From the NCBI GenBank assembly GCA_036676195.1, contig JAKFDK010000106.1:25050-89049 (forward strand): a stretch of 64,000 nt of DNA, in the 5' to 3' direction. Source of the stretch: JAKFDK01 sp036676195 (GTDB lineage Bacteria > Bacillota > Sulfobacillia > Symbiobacteriales > ZC4RG38). Within the stretch, counting starts at the first letter, position 1, and the number at the start of each line of letters is the position of its first letter. Both the position numbers and the translations under genes were made by a program. Of this stretch, positions 45,990-53,944 are shown one piece after another. The notes beneath the pieces are model-generated. The model did no database searches and had not been told where the DNA came from. It saw only the letters and a list, made by a program, of their open reading frames with translations.

Positions 45990-46502
45990 ATGCCGCCTTC
46001 AGGCGGCAGCTGCAGGTATATCGGGCAGGTATGCCCTCCAGTCCCCCAATCAGCGGCGTTGGTAGGTGGAACCGCCGGGTCAGCAGGGGGTGGCCCGGGT
46101 TTAGTGACGTCGCCTGCTTCCTCCACCACCGCACCTTCCCTGTACCTTCTTTTGACCTACGCTGTAGAATGTGGGTTAAAGGCGGTCATACTTAGAGATG
46201 AGGGCCTTCATTCGGGGGCCGATCTTATACATGACCCAATCCTCCAATGGATCGTCCGTGGTGGCACGGGTCACGAAATAAGCCGTCTTGCTTACAAGGC
46301 AGGGTATACACCATATACCGTCAATCCCCTCTCCTGTACGCCCCTCGTTGTGCCTTCAGGCTCGCGTTGGTTGCGACAGGCCCGCTCGGGGGAACTGCAT
46401 TTAGTCTGGCGGTATGAGGTCGGTACTAATTCCAGTAGTGAGACAACTGTGGTCGGACAATTGGAGAGCATGGCCAGGTGGATTGAGGGGGAACTCCCAT
46501 GA
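45990..46502 (+). CDS. HEPN-like small protein coupled to the ATPase
   Basis: An open frame of up to 170 residues. The last 120 look natural: LYLLLTYAVECGLKAVILR is the helix typical of HEPN proteins, followed by RDEGLH (an R-x4-H motif) and LIHD. The first 45 residues are Ser/Gly/Pro-rich and may not be translated; GTG 46104 with AGGGGGTGG ten bases before would give a 132-residue product. An ATG at 45897 opens the same frame but meets a TGA at 45963. Its stop codon overlaps the ATPase start (ATGA at 46499). HEPN proteins are often RNases or toxins; activity here is inferred only. Confidence 0.5.
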   Translation: MPPSGGSCRYIGQVCPPVPQSAALVGGTAGSAGGGPGLVTSPASSTTAPSLYLLLTYAVECGLKAVILRDEGLHSGADLIHDPILQWIVRGGTGHEISRLAYKAGYTPYTVNPLSCTPLVVPSGSRWLRQARSGELHLVWRYEVGTNSSSETTVVGQLESMARWIEGELP

Positions 46503-49234
46503 ATTCTCGATTGTTGCTCTACACGTGGCACGACGTGGATGTTGTCTTGAAGTCTGCTATGGACAGCAGGCGGCTTCCAGCCAACTGGGTTGGCTTTGAT
46601 GTATCTCCAGTTGCACTAGTCATACAGATTGGCGACACACCTGCCAGCGGGACTGAGGATTCTGCTTGGGCCGCCCTAACGGAACTCTTTTCTGCCCGCG
46701 CCAGTCGAGAACGTAACGCCATTCTGCTTGAGGCCAACCCAGGTCAGGAGCGACTACTAGATGTTCACTTTGAGTATATTCCAGGCATCACCAGGACACC
46801 GCGACCTGCACGTCCTCTCTTCCAAGGGCCTCCACTCTCCGAGGATGATGTGTTAGAGCATCAGCTGCCCTCAGTGCCGGTGGTGGCGTTTTATTCCTAT
46901 AAGGGTGGTGTCGGCCGTACTCTGTCCATGCTAGGAATGGCACGCACTCTGGTACTGAGAGATCTCGAAGCGGGTTTCACGCCACGTCCCCTCCTGATTG
47001 TCGACGCGGATTATGAGGCACCGGGGCTTACCTGGCTTGCTCAGCAAGACGGCCGCTTCCAGGAATTCAGCATGCAGGACGCTCTTGCTTTGGTGCATGG
47101 AGCTGCGGATTGGAAAGCCGAGGCCCTGCCACTTATTGCCGAGCGAGTTAAATCTGAGACTCTTAGACTACCCGTCGGCGGCCGGGTTACCGAGCATTTT
47201 TTCTTGCCGGCGTTCCGTTCCCAGGCCCAGCTCCTGACCCCTCCGGTACGGCCGGATCAACTACTAAGGGGTCCCGGACGTCGATGGATCATGGCAGACC
47301 TGCTCTCTGCCCTTGGCCAAATACTTGGAGCCAGTGCTGTTCTCGTTGATTGCCGGGCAGGCATAAGTGAACTCTCAGCGCCTGTCCTTCTTGATCCAAG
47401 GGTGAAACGAGTCATTGTGACCTCTACTTCCCTGCAATCAGTTGAGGGCACGACTTTGATTCTGAGGGAGCTCAGGCGAAAGATTCCCGCCACCATACCA
47501 GATGTTGATTCAAGTCTGATGATCACAATGGTGCCGACTGACCCTCGTTTTCGACTTGGAGAATCGGTACGTGAGACCCTCATCAGGGTGTGGCTCGACG
47601 CCGGATCGAACGACGACTCGGATCAGAGCGAATTGATGAGTGAACCGTTGCCCGTGTTGGAGTTGCCCTTCTCTAATGAACTGGTACATCTGAGCGATCT
47701 GGTAGACATTGACAACAAGCTCACTCGGGCAGGCCATGAGCCTTCCCTCAGGATGTTAGCTGAAAAGATTCTGCCGATACGAGTACCTTCTCAGGTGGCG
47801 GTTCCGGTCTCTCAGGACGAGTCCTGGGCAACTCTAAACACATTAGCAGATTTCTGTCATCGGCAGGAGTATGCCGAGAGCAGCCAGACTGGTGCGTTTC
47901 TCAGAACGGTTCCCCTCAAAAGCCTGGCACGCAAGTTTAGCAGTGAACCGCCTCGGGCCGTCGTCATGGGGGCTAAGGGTGCCGGCAAAACGTTCACCTA
48001 TCTCCAACTCGTGAGAGAGGGGGATTGGCGTACCTTTGTTCGTAGCATGGGTGTAGACAGCACCGGGATTTGCACTCATCCCGTGATGCCCTTGGTCCGG
48101 CCAAGACATTTGGATTTGGATACAGTCGAGATGATCACCAATTCATGGAGTAAGGTCCATGAGCTCTTGGGGACGTCATCCACCTTAACACCCGACGGAG
48201 TGGCAGAACGGCTGCAAGGGCATGTAACAGGCGGACTAACCGACGAAATTGGATGGCGGGATTTTTGGCTGCAGATGATGGCTCAAACCGCGGGGATTGC
48301 TGACGGTATCCCTGATCCGCTATTGGCGCTCCAAGATAAACTGGAGAAAGCGAACCGTTATCTCACGTTCACAGTGGATGGCCTGGAGGACTGGCTCCCC
48401 GGTGCCCAGACAGAAAAAGTTCAGCAAGCAGCAATCCTGGGGCTCTGCTTGAGTGTGCTCGAAAAGCTAATTGGACTGCCCAATCGACGGGTCGGGCTGG
48501 TGGTATTTATCCGCAAGGATCTACCCCAGGCCGTCCTTAAGCAAAATTTCGGTCAGTTCGAGCGTTTGCACGAAGCCTATGAGCTACGCTGGAGCATAGA
48601 TGAAGCACAGCGGCTTGTGTTGTGGGCAGTGAAGCAAGCGGGGGTAGACAAGACTCTATGGAGACAAGGCTTACCGGACGACTTAAGTGCATATGTCGGA
48701 CCGGAACTTGAGGAGCGGCTATTACCGTTGTGGGGGCTAAAATTGGGTACCGACACAGGTAATGAAGCCTACTCAACGAACTGGGTCGTTTCAGCACTCA
48801 GTGATTTCCACGGCCGCATTCTGGCTCGGGACCTCGTAAGATTCCTCCACCATGCAGCTCAGGGCAGTAAGACCACCGAGAACCAGCGTAAGTCAGATCG
48901 ATTGCTTCAGATTGCGGCTGTCAAGGGGGCAATTCGCCCCTGTGGAGAGAAGCGAATCGACGACATCAAGCAGGAGATACCTGCACTAGCGAAAACGCTG
49001 GACGAAATTCGTGCCGCTCCCGAGAGCCTTCGGCGTATGCCATTTACCTGGGACACCTTCGGGCTATCATCTGAGCAGGTACAGTTGCTGATGAGTCAGG
49101 GGGTCGTGTACGAGGAAGAGGGGAAGCTCTATACGCCGGAGATTTACCGCCAGGGTCTGAGGCTCGGGTTGGCTACCGGCGCTCGGCCTAAAGTCATCAC
49201 GCTGATGCGGCGAGCTCTGAACCAGCGCGGATAG
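46499..49234 (+). CDS. Large ATPase with ParA-like KGGVGR loop and second P-loop
   Basis: A 911-residue protein. Residues 127-310 form a SIMIBI-class ParA/MinD-like domain: VVAFYSYKGGVGRTLSMLG (KGGVGR at 135-140, the deviant Walker A), LLIVDADYEAPGLTWL (169-180) and AVLVDCRAGIS (280-290). A second, conventional P-loop MGAKGAGKTFTYLQL lies at 490-504 with a Walker B-like FTVDGLEDW near 625, followed by a helical C-terminal part. KGGVGR-variant ATPases are known as cores of bacterial conflict systems with linked effectors. The gene overlaps the HEPN-like gene by four bases. Codon use is less GC-rich than in the core genes, which suggests transfer. Confidence 0.8.
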   Translation: MNSRLLLYTWHDVDVVLKSAMDSRRLPANWVGFDVSPVALVIQIGDTPASGTEDSAWAALTELFSARASRERNAILLEANPGQERLLDVHFEYIPGITRTPRPARPLFQGPPLSEDDVLEHQLPSVPVVAFYSYKGGVGRTLSMLGMARTLVLRDLEAGFTPRPLLIVDADYEAPGLTWLAQQDGRFQEFSMQDALALVHGAADWKAEALPLIAERVKSETLRLPVGGRVTEHFFLPAFRSQAQLLTPPVRPDQLLRGPGRRWIMADLLSALGQILGASAVLVDCRAGISELSAPVLLDPRVKRVIVTSTSLQSVEGTTLILRELRRKIPATIPDVDSSLMITMVPTDPRFRLGESVRETLIRVWLDAGSNDDSDQSELMSEPLPVLELPFSNELVHLSDLVDIDNKLTRAGHEPSLRMLAEKILPIRVPSQVAVPVSQDESWATLNTLADFCHRQEYAESSQTGAFLRTVPLKSLARKFSSEPPRAVVMGAKGAGKTFTYLQLVREGDWRTFVRSMGVDSTGICTHPVMPLVRPRHLDLDTVEMITNSWSKVHELLGTSSTLTPDGVAERLQGHVTGGLTDEIGWRDFWLQMMAQTAGIADGIPDPLLALQDKLEKANRYLTFTVDGLEDWLPGAQTEKVQQAAILGLCLSVLEKLIGLPNRRVGLVVFIRKDLPQAVLKQNFGQFERLHEAYELRWSIDEAQRLVLWAVKQAGVDKTLWRQGLPDDLSAYVGPELEERLLPLWGLKLGTDTGNEAYSTNWVVSALSDFHGRILARDLVRFLHHAAQGSKTTENQRKSDRLLQIAAVKGAIRPCGEKRIDDIKQEIPALAKTLDEIRAAPESLRRMPFTWDTFGLSSEQVQLLMSQGVVYEEEGKLYTPEIYRQGLRLGLATGARPKVITLMRRALNQRG

Positions 49235-49310
49235 AGGCGACCTGAGGATATTTGGGTTGTAGTGAAGAAGAATTTAAGTCAACTTTTCCACAGGCAAGGG
49301 ATTTGAGGAC

Positions 49311-49352
49311 ATAAACAGGCACCCGAGCCGCACAGGTCGGGTGCCTGTTTAT
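49311..49352 (+). terminator. Strong terminator after the ATPase gene
   Basis: A 16-bp perfect stem (ATAAACAGGCACCCGA with TCGGGTGCCTGTTTAT) has a ten-base loop, about 75 bases past the ATPase stop codon. Confidence 0.8.
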
Positions 49353-49387
49353 GTCGGCTGTCGGGCGTTGAACCAGCCTGTTACAAT

Positions 49388-49419
49388 GCCCCCACCCGGC
49401 GTGATCGGGTGGGGGCCTG
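49388..49419. repeat. 32-base palindromic repeat, right copy
   Basis: This copy differs from the one at 45804-45835 at three positions (TT to CC and C to T in the centre) and has the same orientation. It ends one base before the last codon of the DUF4349 gene on the other strand. Confidence 0.75.
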
Positions 49420-49420
49420 A

Positions 49421-50620
49421 TCAGTCTGCGTTCCGGCTCCGCCGCCGCCACCGGGCCAGCCACAGCAACCCCGCCACCGGCAGCACCGCTGCCGCGTAGG
49501 GCGCCAGCCGGGCCAGCCCCACCACCGCCCGGCGCCCCAGGCTGCCCAGGTGTCGGGTGGAATACACAAACGCCTGCTGCACCTGACCCAAGAGCGCGCC
49601 GGTTTCCCTGGGCAGGGGCAGTTCCGCCGGGGAGGGCTGCCACACCTGCACCTCCAGAATGGCGTAATCCACCTGGTTGGTCAGGAGTTTCAGCCGGCCC
49701 AGGCCGTTTTCGATCTGGGTTCGGGTCTCGTTGATCTGGCCGGTCACCTTGTTCCAGTCATCGAAGGTCGCCGCCCTGGCGGCCAGTTCCCGCAGGCGCT
49801 GCTCGTGCTCCTGCAAAATGGCCACCCGCTGCTCCAGGTCCATGTACTGCTCGGTCACGTCCTGGGACCACTGGCGTTCAGACTCCACCTCGCCGATCTG
49901 GCCCAACTGCTGCACCGCACCGGGGAAACCGGCAACGGGGATACGCAGCACCAGCCGCCCACGCCAGGTCCCGCTGCCGTCGCGGTTCAGGGTCGCTTCG
50001 GCCACATAGCCCCCGGTGGCTGCCGTGAGGGTCCGGAGCTGCTCCACCGCGCCGCGGGCGTCGGCCACCCGCAGGGAGTACGACCCGTTCATAATGATCT
50101 TACGTCCGGGCTGCGCCTCGGCGCCGGCCAGGGTTTGCGCTGGGATGCTGATGCCATTTGCAACGGTCGCCGTGAATTGGCTCCGTCCACCGCGGGCCGC
50201 GGCCGAGTCCAGGTCGGCTGCCGCTACCGTCACTTTGACTGTCCGGCCGTACTGGTCCGCCACCGCCGGGGCGGGGGCAGGGGCCGGCAGCGGAACCTGC
50301 GGCACTACGGCCTCGGCAGGTGCTGATTCCCGAGCCGCCTGCGCCGCCACCGGCGCCATGCCCGGCGCCCTGTCCGCCGGCGGGTTGCCCAACGCCAGGG
50401 CCACCGCCAGCACGGCGGCGGCAGCCGTCCCCCAGCCACCGATCACCGCCCGGCGGCGCCAGCGGCCCGCCCCCACGGCAGGGCGGGGCGCCGGGTCAGC
50501 CAGTTGCTCCAGCGTGCGAATGCGGGCAAACAGCCGCTCCTTCATGTCCGGGGTCACCCGCAAGTCCGGGGGCAGCGCCGCATCCACAGCGGCGGGCAGC
50601 CCCGCCAGCCCCTTTGGCAT
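49421..50620 (-). CDS. DUF4349 anti-sigma-like membrane protein
   Basis: This is a protein of about 399 residues. A short cytosolic part (about 1-60), one helix (AVIGGWGTAAAAVLAVALAL) and an Ala/Pro-rich linker precede an extracellular DUF4349 domain at about 175-350. That domain has IIMNGSYSLRVADARGAVEQ LRTL, GGYVAEATLNRDGSG, TEQYMDLEQRVAILQEHEQR LRELAARA (coiled coil) and INETRTQIENGLGRLKLL. A C-terminal helix (LAPYAAAVLPVAGLLWLA) and a basic end follow. It starts two bases after the stop of the sigma gene, and the coupling suggests it regulates that sigma factor. ATG 50620 follows GGTGGAG. Confidence 0.85.
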   Translation of the reverse strand: MPKGLAGLPAAVDAALPPDLRVTPDMKERLFARIRTLEQLADPAPRPAVGAGRWRRRAVIGGWGTAAAAVLAVALALGNPPADRAPGMAPVAAQAARESAPAEAVVPQVPLPAPAPAPAVADQYGRTVKVTVAAADLDSAAARGGRSQFTATVANGISIPAQTLAGAEAQPGRKIIMNGSYSLRVADARGAVEQLRTLTAATGGYVAEATLNRDGSGTWRGRLVLRIPVAGFPGAVQQLGQIGEVESERQWSQDVTEQYMDLEQRVAILQEHEQRLRELAARAATFDDWNKVTGQINETRTQIENGLGRLKLLTNQVDYAILEVQVWQPSPAELPLPRETGALLGQVQQAFVYSTRHLGSLGRRAVVGLARLAPYAAAVLPVAGLLWLARWRRRSRNAD

Positions 50621-50622
50621 GG

Positions 50623-51177
50623 TCACCGGCTCCACCCCCCTTCCCGCAGCAACGTCTTCAGCTTCTGCCGGGCCCGGTGCAGGCGGCTCCGCACCGTACC
50701 GGGCGATAGCCCCAGGGTCTGGCTGATCTCCTGCAGGGGCATGTCCTCGTAGTAGGCCAGCAGGACCACCGCCCGGAATTCCACCGGCAGCCGCAATACC
50801 GCCTGCAGCAGCACGGCGGCATCCACCGCCGCCAGGGCGGAATCTTCCGTATCGTGCCGTCCACCGGACAGCGCCGCCAGCAGGTCCTCGCCCAGGAGCA
50901 GCACATGGCGGGCCGCCCAGGCCCCCAGCCTGTCCCGGCAAAGGTTTACGGTAATCCGGTAGATCCAGGTCCGGGGGCTTGCCTCGCCCCGAAACTCATC
51001 CATGTGCAGGTAGACCCGGGTGAACACATCCTGAAAGACGTCTTCAGCCAGGTCCCGGTCCTTCAGGTGCAGATACGCCAGTTTCAGCACGCCGTCCCCA
51101 AAGGCGGCCACCCATTCCTCGAGGATGGCCTGCCGGTCAAGATCAGACTCGCACCGGGCGACCGCTGCCACCTCCAA
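50623..51177 (-). CDS. ECF sigma-70 family RNA polymerase sigma factor
   Basis: This 184-residue group IV sigma factor has region 2 (FGDGVLKLAYLHLKDRDLAE DVFQDVFTRVYLHMDEFRGE, then PRTWIYRITVNLCRDRL) and region 4 (LPVEFRAVVLLAYYEDMPLQ EISQTLGLSPGTVRSRLHRA RQKL). It starts at a TTG with AAGGAG about nine bases upstream. It is followed at once by the DUF4349 protein gene. It is the second sigma/anti-sigma type pair of the window; the other is at 7991-9065. Confidence 0.93.
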   Translation of the reverse strand: MEVAAVARCESDLDRQAILEEWVAAFGDGVLKLAYLHLKDRDLAEDVFQDVFTRVYLHMDEFRGEASPRTWIYRITVNLCRDRLGAWAARHVLLLGEDLLAALSGGRHDTEDSALAAVDAAVLLQAVLRLPVEFRAVVLLAYYEDMPLQEISQTLGLSPGTVRSRLHRARQKLKTLLREGGWSR

Positions 51178-51299
51178 ATGTGTTCACTCCTTGGCTGCCA
51201 TCCACTGCTTATATAGACGACGCCCGGCCCCGGTCTGCTCCCGACGCGGAGGGCCTTCCGTCAGTTATTCCACCCCGTGCGCGACGCCGCACCGTGGAA

Positions 51300-51700
51300 A
51301 AAATGACGCTACTCCCCCAACACGACTCCCAGGGACCGGTTGGGGGCGGTTGAGGGGCGGCCAGGACGCACCTAACAACCCCAAGGGGTATAGTTGACGG
51401 GGAGACGGGGGCTACCTCAAAATCCCCGCGGGAAACCGTGACAAGCGTCGGGTCGAGCAGCCCGGGGTGCGAAGCTCGCGGTAAAGTACCTGTTAAGGAG
51501 AGCCATACTCCCAAGATGCAGGGCGACCCCCTATGACCTGCCATACCCGGGTCTTTACAACCCGCTCCCAAAGCGCAACTGGGAGAATGGGCCTCCAGCG
51601 CCTCACAGCGCACAGTCCGATAAGCATCACGGGTAGGGCTCATGACCCATTCGCGACTCAACAGAAAAGCCCTTCGTCGGCATTGTAGGTCTTGACGCCA
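51300..51700. other. GC-rich intergenic region with dense hairpin potential
   Basis: The 678-base gap 51178-51855 has no credible gene. Between about 51365 and 51680 many short complementary blocks follow one another on the plus strand: CGGG(TCGAGCAG)CCCG, GGAG(AGCCATA)CTCC, GCAGG...CCTGC, GGGTC(TTTACA)ACCC, CTCCCA(AAGCGCAAC)TGGGAG, and GGGTAGGGCTCATGACCC. This could be a structured RNA, a long leader of the gene at 51856, or the remnant of a mobile element. I match it to no known RNA family. The 150 bases next to the following gene are AT-rich and may hold its promoter. Confidence 0.35.
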
Positions 51701-51855
51701 CTGTAAAAAATCAATGTAAAAAGAGACCAAATCCAGTTGCATTCCAAACATAGCCAGTGTATGATGTATATGGTTATTAAAACCTATTGCTCTAAATAAA
51801 GGTAAATAAACTCCCTGTCCCATTAAGTAATTTACATGAGGAGGACCGATTCACC

Positions 51856-52440
51856 ATGGCAGAGGTTACCGAGACACCCAAGTCCCCGCTCGACCGGTTT
51901 CAAATGGTCACCCGCTTGCCCCGGAAGGTCCGCGGCCAGTCGCTAAGGGATCCGGAGGGCGCCAACATTAAGCCCACCGGCGTGGTGCTGATCAACACAG
52001 CCGGCACCGAACTGTTCAACAGCCTTGCCCTGGAACAAAAACTGGACATCAACAAATACGGCATCCTCTTCGGCGGCGATTCCGAGCGGGGCCAGGCGGT
52101 CGCCATCGTGGTGGACCTGAACACCCCCGGCGCCACCCCGGTACGGCGGCTCGGAGCCAAGAACACCGTCACCGTGTACATGACCGAACTCTTCCAGGAC
52201 CAGCCCAAACTCCGGCCCACCAGCCCCCAGTGGTGCATGCTCAGCAAGGAAACAGACGGCAACGGCGGCCACTTTATCCTGTTCCACCTGAACGTCGCCC
52301 TGGAGCGGGCGACCAGCCGCCGCAAGCAGTCCGATAAGCCGGCGTCCGATAAGCCGGCGTCCGAAAAGCCGGCGACCGAAAAGACACCGGAAGCCAAGCC
52401 GACCGAAGGCGCCGCCCCGTCCAAAGACCAGGTCTGGTAG
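51856..52440 (+). CDS. Uncharacterised 194-residue protein with Lys-Pro repeat tail
   Basis: A clear gene with GAGGAGG twelve bases before the ATG. The globular part (about 1-150) is predicted to be mostly beta/alpha by eye (GVVLINTAGTELFNSLALEQ, KYGILFGGDSERGQAVAIVV DL, NGGHFILFHLNVALER) and matches no family I know. The tail carries short degenerate repeats SDKPA/SEKPA/TEKTPEAKP, a likely flexible linker. It stands alone after a long untranslated stretch and is followed by a strong hairpin terminator. No signal peptide or membrane segment is seen. Confidence 0.75.
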   Translation: MAEVTETPKSPLDRFQMVTRLPRKVRGQSLRDPEGANIKPTGVVLINTAGTELFNSLALEQKLDINKYGILFGGDSERGQAVAIVVDLNTPGATPVRRLGAKNTVTVYMTELFQDQPKLRPTSPQWCMLSKETDGNGGHFILFHLNVALERATSRRKQSDKPASDKPASEKPATEKTPEAKPTEGAAPSKDQVW

Positions 52441-52450
52441 CAGAATCTGA

Positions 52451-52485
52451 ATACACCGCCGCCCGGGCACCGGGCGGCGGTGTAT
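52451..52485. terminator. Terminator between convergent genes
   Basis: A 16-bp perfect stem (ATACACCGCCGCCCGG with CCGGGCGGCGGTGTAT) has a three-base loop, between the 194-residue protein gene and the exonuclease gene. Confidence 0.75.
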
Positions 52486-52490
52486 GTGTG

Positions 52491-53093
52491 TCAGCGGCGG
52501 CGGCGATCGGCGGGATTATCCAGCAACTCACTCAGGTAAGTGCGCTCCGGCTGGGGATGGGCCAGCAGGTGAAGAACCGCGTACACATCACTGAGCGCCC
52601 GGTGGGCAGTCTCGGTGGCAATCCGGTGCGCCGCCAGCAAGGGCTGAAGCCCCCGCGACCGGTAACCCTTGCCCGCCCAGTCAATGCCGGACATGCTACA
52701 CAGCCAGGGTTTTTCCCGAGCTGTGTCACTCAGGGGCGACACAAAGCGGCGGTCAAAAGATGCATTATGGGCAATAATGAATTCGGCCCGGGTCAGAATC
52801 GATTCAATGCGGTCGAAGTCCAGCCGCTGCCCGCGCACCGCCTCGTCTGAGATCCGGTGAACTCGATAGGCCCACGGCGAAATGGGTACCGTGGGCTCCC
52901 TGAGACCGGCATACTCGTCCACCTGGGCCAGCAGTTTCCCGGTGGACCGGTGGTAGGCGAACAGGACCAGCCCCACTTCAATGACTTCGTCGCGGTGGGA
53001 TACCCCGGTGGTCTCCACGTCCACAATGGCGCCCAACCCGGTCAGGTGGTCCGATTGCAGATTATGCTGAAGTGGTATGGCGTTGGCGCTCAT
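52491..53093 (-). CDS. DnaQ-like 3'-5' exonuclease
   Basis: This 200-residue DEDD exonuclease has motif I IVDVETTGVSHRDEVIEVGL (Asp-x-Glu), motif II FIIAHNASFDRRFV (Asp), and motif III HRALSDVYAVLHLLAH (His and Asp). All four acidic residues and the His of the DEDDh subclass are present. It resembles the epsilon/PolC exonuclease group and may act in DNA or RNA trimming. ATG 53093 has only a weak purine-rich upstream site, but the protein from there starts just before motif I. Confidence 0.9.
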   Translation of the reverse strand: MSANAIPLQHNLQSDHLTGLGAIVDVETTGVSHRDEVIEVGLVLFAYHRSTGKLLAQVDEYAGLREPTVPISPWAYRVHRISDEAVRGQRLDFDRIESILTRAEFIIAHNASFDRRFVSPLSDTAREKPWLCSMSGIDWAGKGYRSRGLQPLLAAHRIATETAHRALSDVYAVLHLLAHPQPERTYLSELLDNPADRRRR

Positions 53094-53302
53094 GCTTATC
53101 TTTGCCCCTTCCCCGGCTGGCCGGCCCGTTACAGTCCGGCGCCGCCCCCCCGCCCGGCGGATGCTAAAGCGTTCGGCCCCCATCCCACGCTTCCCTGCCG
53201 GATTCGGGTAAACCTGCCGGATAACCCCTACTTACGGAACTTTCCCCCACCCCCGCGGCAGCGACAGCGGCGGTTCATACTAAAGGCAAGTGAGGTGAGC
53301 CT

Positions 53303-53485
53303 ATGTCCCACAAGCGCGAGCGCAACCAGAACCAGCAGATGGGCAAGGTCGAGAAGGCATACGGGGGCTATCTACCCTCGGTTGAAGGCAGCCAGAACCC
53401 CGGTATGACCGCCACCGACGGGGAGTCGATGGCGACTGCAGAGCAGCGGCCGCAGTTGAAACGTCCGTTGCCGGCACAGGAATAG
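53303..53485 (+). CDS. Small hydrophilic protein
   Basis: This is a 60-residue, Gln/Glu/Lys-rich protein with no Cys or hydrophobic segment (MSHKRERNQNQQMGKVEKAY). GAGGTGA lies four bases before the ATG. It may be a small spore or cytosolic protein of the kind common in Firmicutes, but no family is recognised. Confidence 0.6.
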   Translation: MSHKRERNQNQQMGKVEKAYGGYLPSVEGSQNPGMTATDGESMATAEQRPQLKRPLPAQE

Positions 53486-53651
53486 GACACGGGTTGGGCC
53501 GCGGATGGCGCAAATCCACGTCATTCGCGGCTCATACTCACCGCAAGCGCGTCACGGGCGCAAGAACTCTGCTTGAAGAGCGATACCCGCCAGGGTATAA
53601 TGACAACATGAACGCTGCAGGGGGCGCACTACGGTACCGGAGGTGTTCAAG

Positions 53652-53837
53652 TTGCCGCTCTATGACTTTTGTTGCCTGGAATGCGGTCACCGATTTGATG
53701 AGCTTGTATCCTTTAAGGATAAAAACACCGTACGTTGTCCCAAATGTGGGAGCGATGTACGGGAACTGGTCACTGGCTTTGCCGTCAAAGGCGGCACAAC
53801 GGGGAACTCGGCACCAAAGTCCTCAGGCTTTACCTGA
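53652..53837 (+). CDS. FmdB-type zinc-ribbon protein
   Basis: This 61-residue protein starts with LPLYDFCCLECGHRFDELVS F and continues to VRCPKCGSDVRELVTGFAVK, a zinc ribbon with two CxxCG pairs. FmdB-family proteins begin MPLYEYxC, which supports the TTG start at 53652, six bases after GGAGGTG. The function of the family is unsettled (a putative regulator). A Gly/Ser tail follows, then a terminator. Confidence 0.85.
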   Translation: MPLYDFCCLECGHRFDELVSFKDKNTVRCPKCGSDVRELVTGFAVKGGTTGNSAPKSSGFT

Positions 53838-53885
53838 GCCGGCTGCTGAGGACCGGTCGGTCCTCTCGCCCGTGACGCAAGCAAG

Positions 53886-53924
53886 AAGGGGCCGGACACC
53901 ATGCGGTGTTCAGCCCCTTTTCTC
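53886..53924 (+). terminator. Terminator after the FmdB gene
   Basis: A stem of AAGGGGC...ACACC with GGTGT...GCCCCTT is interrupted by a three-base internal loop and followed by TTCTC. Confidence 0.65.
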
Positions 53925-53944
53925 ATTCGCGAGCAGCCCGGACC

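Noticed and set aside
51209..51823. 204-codon minus-strand open frame in the intergenic region
   Set aside because: No ribosome site and no protein-like pattern; it crosses the hairpin cluster.
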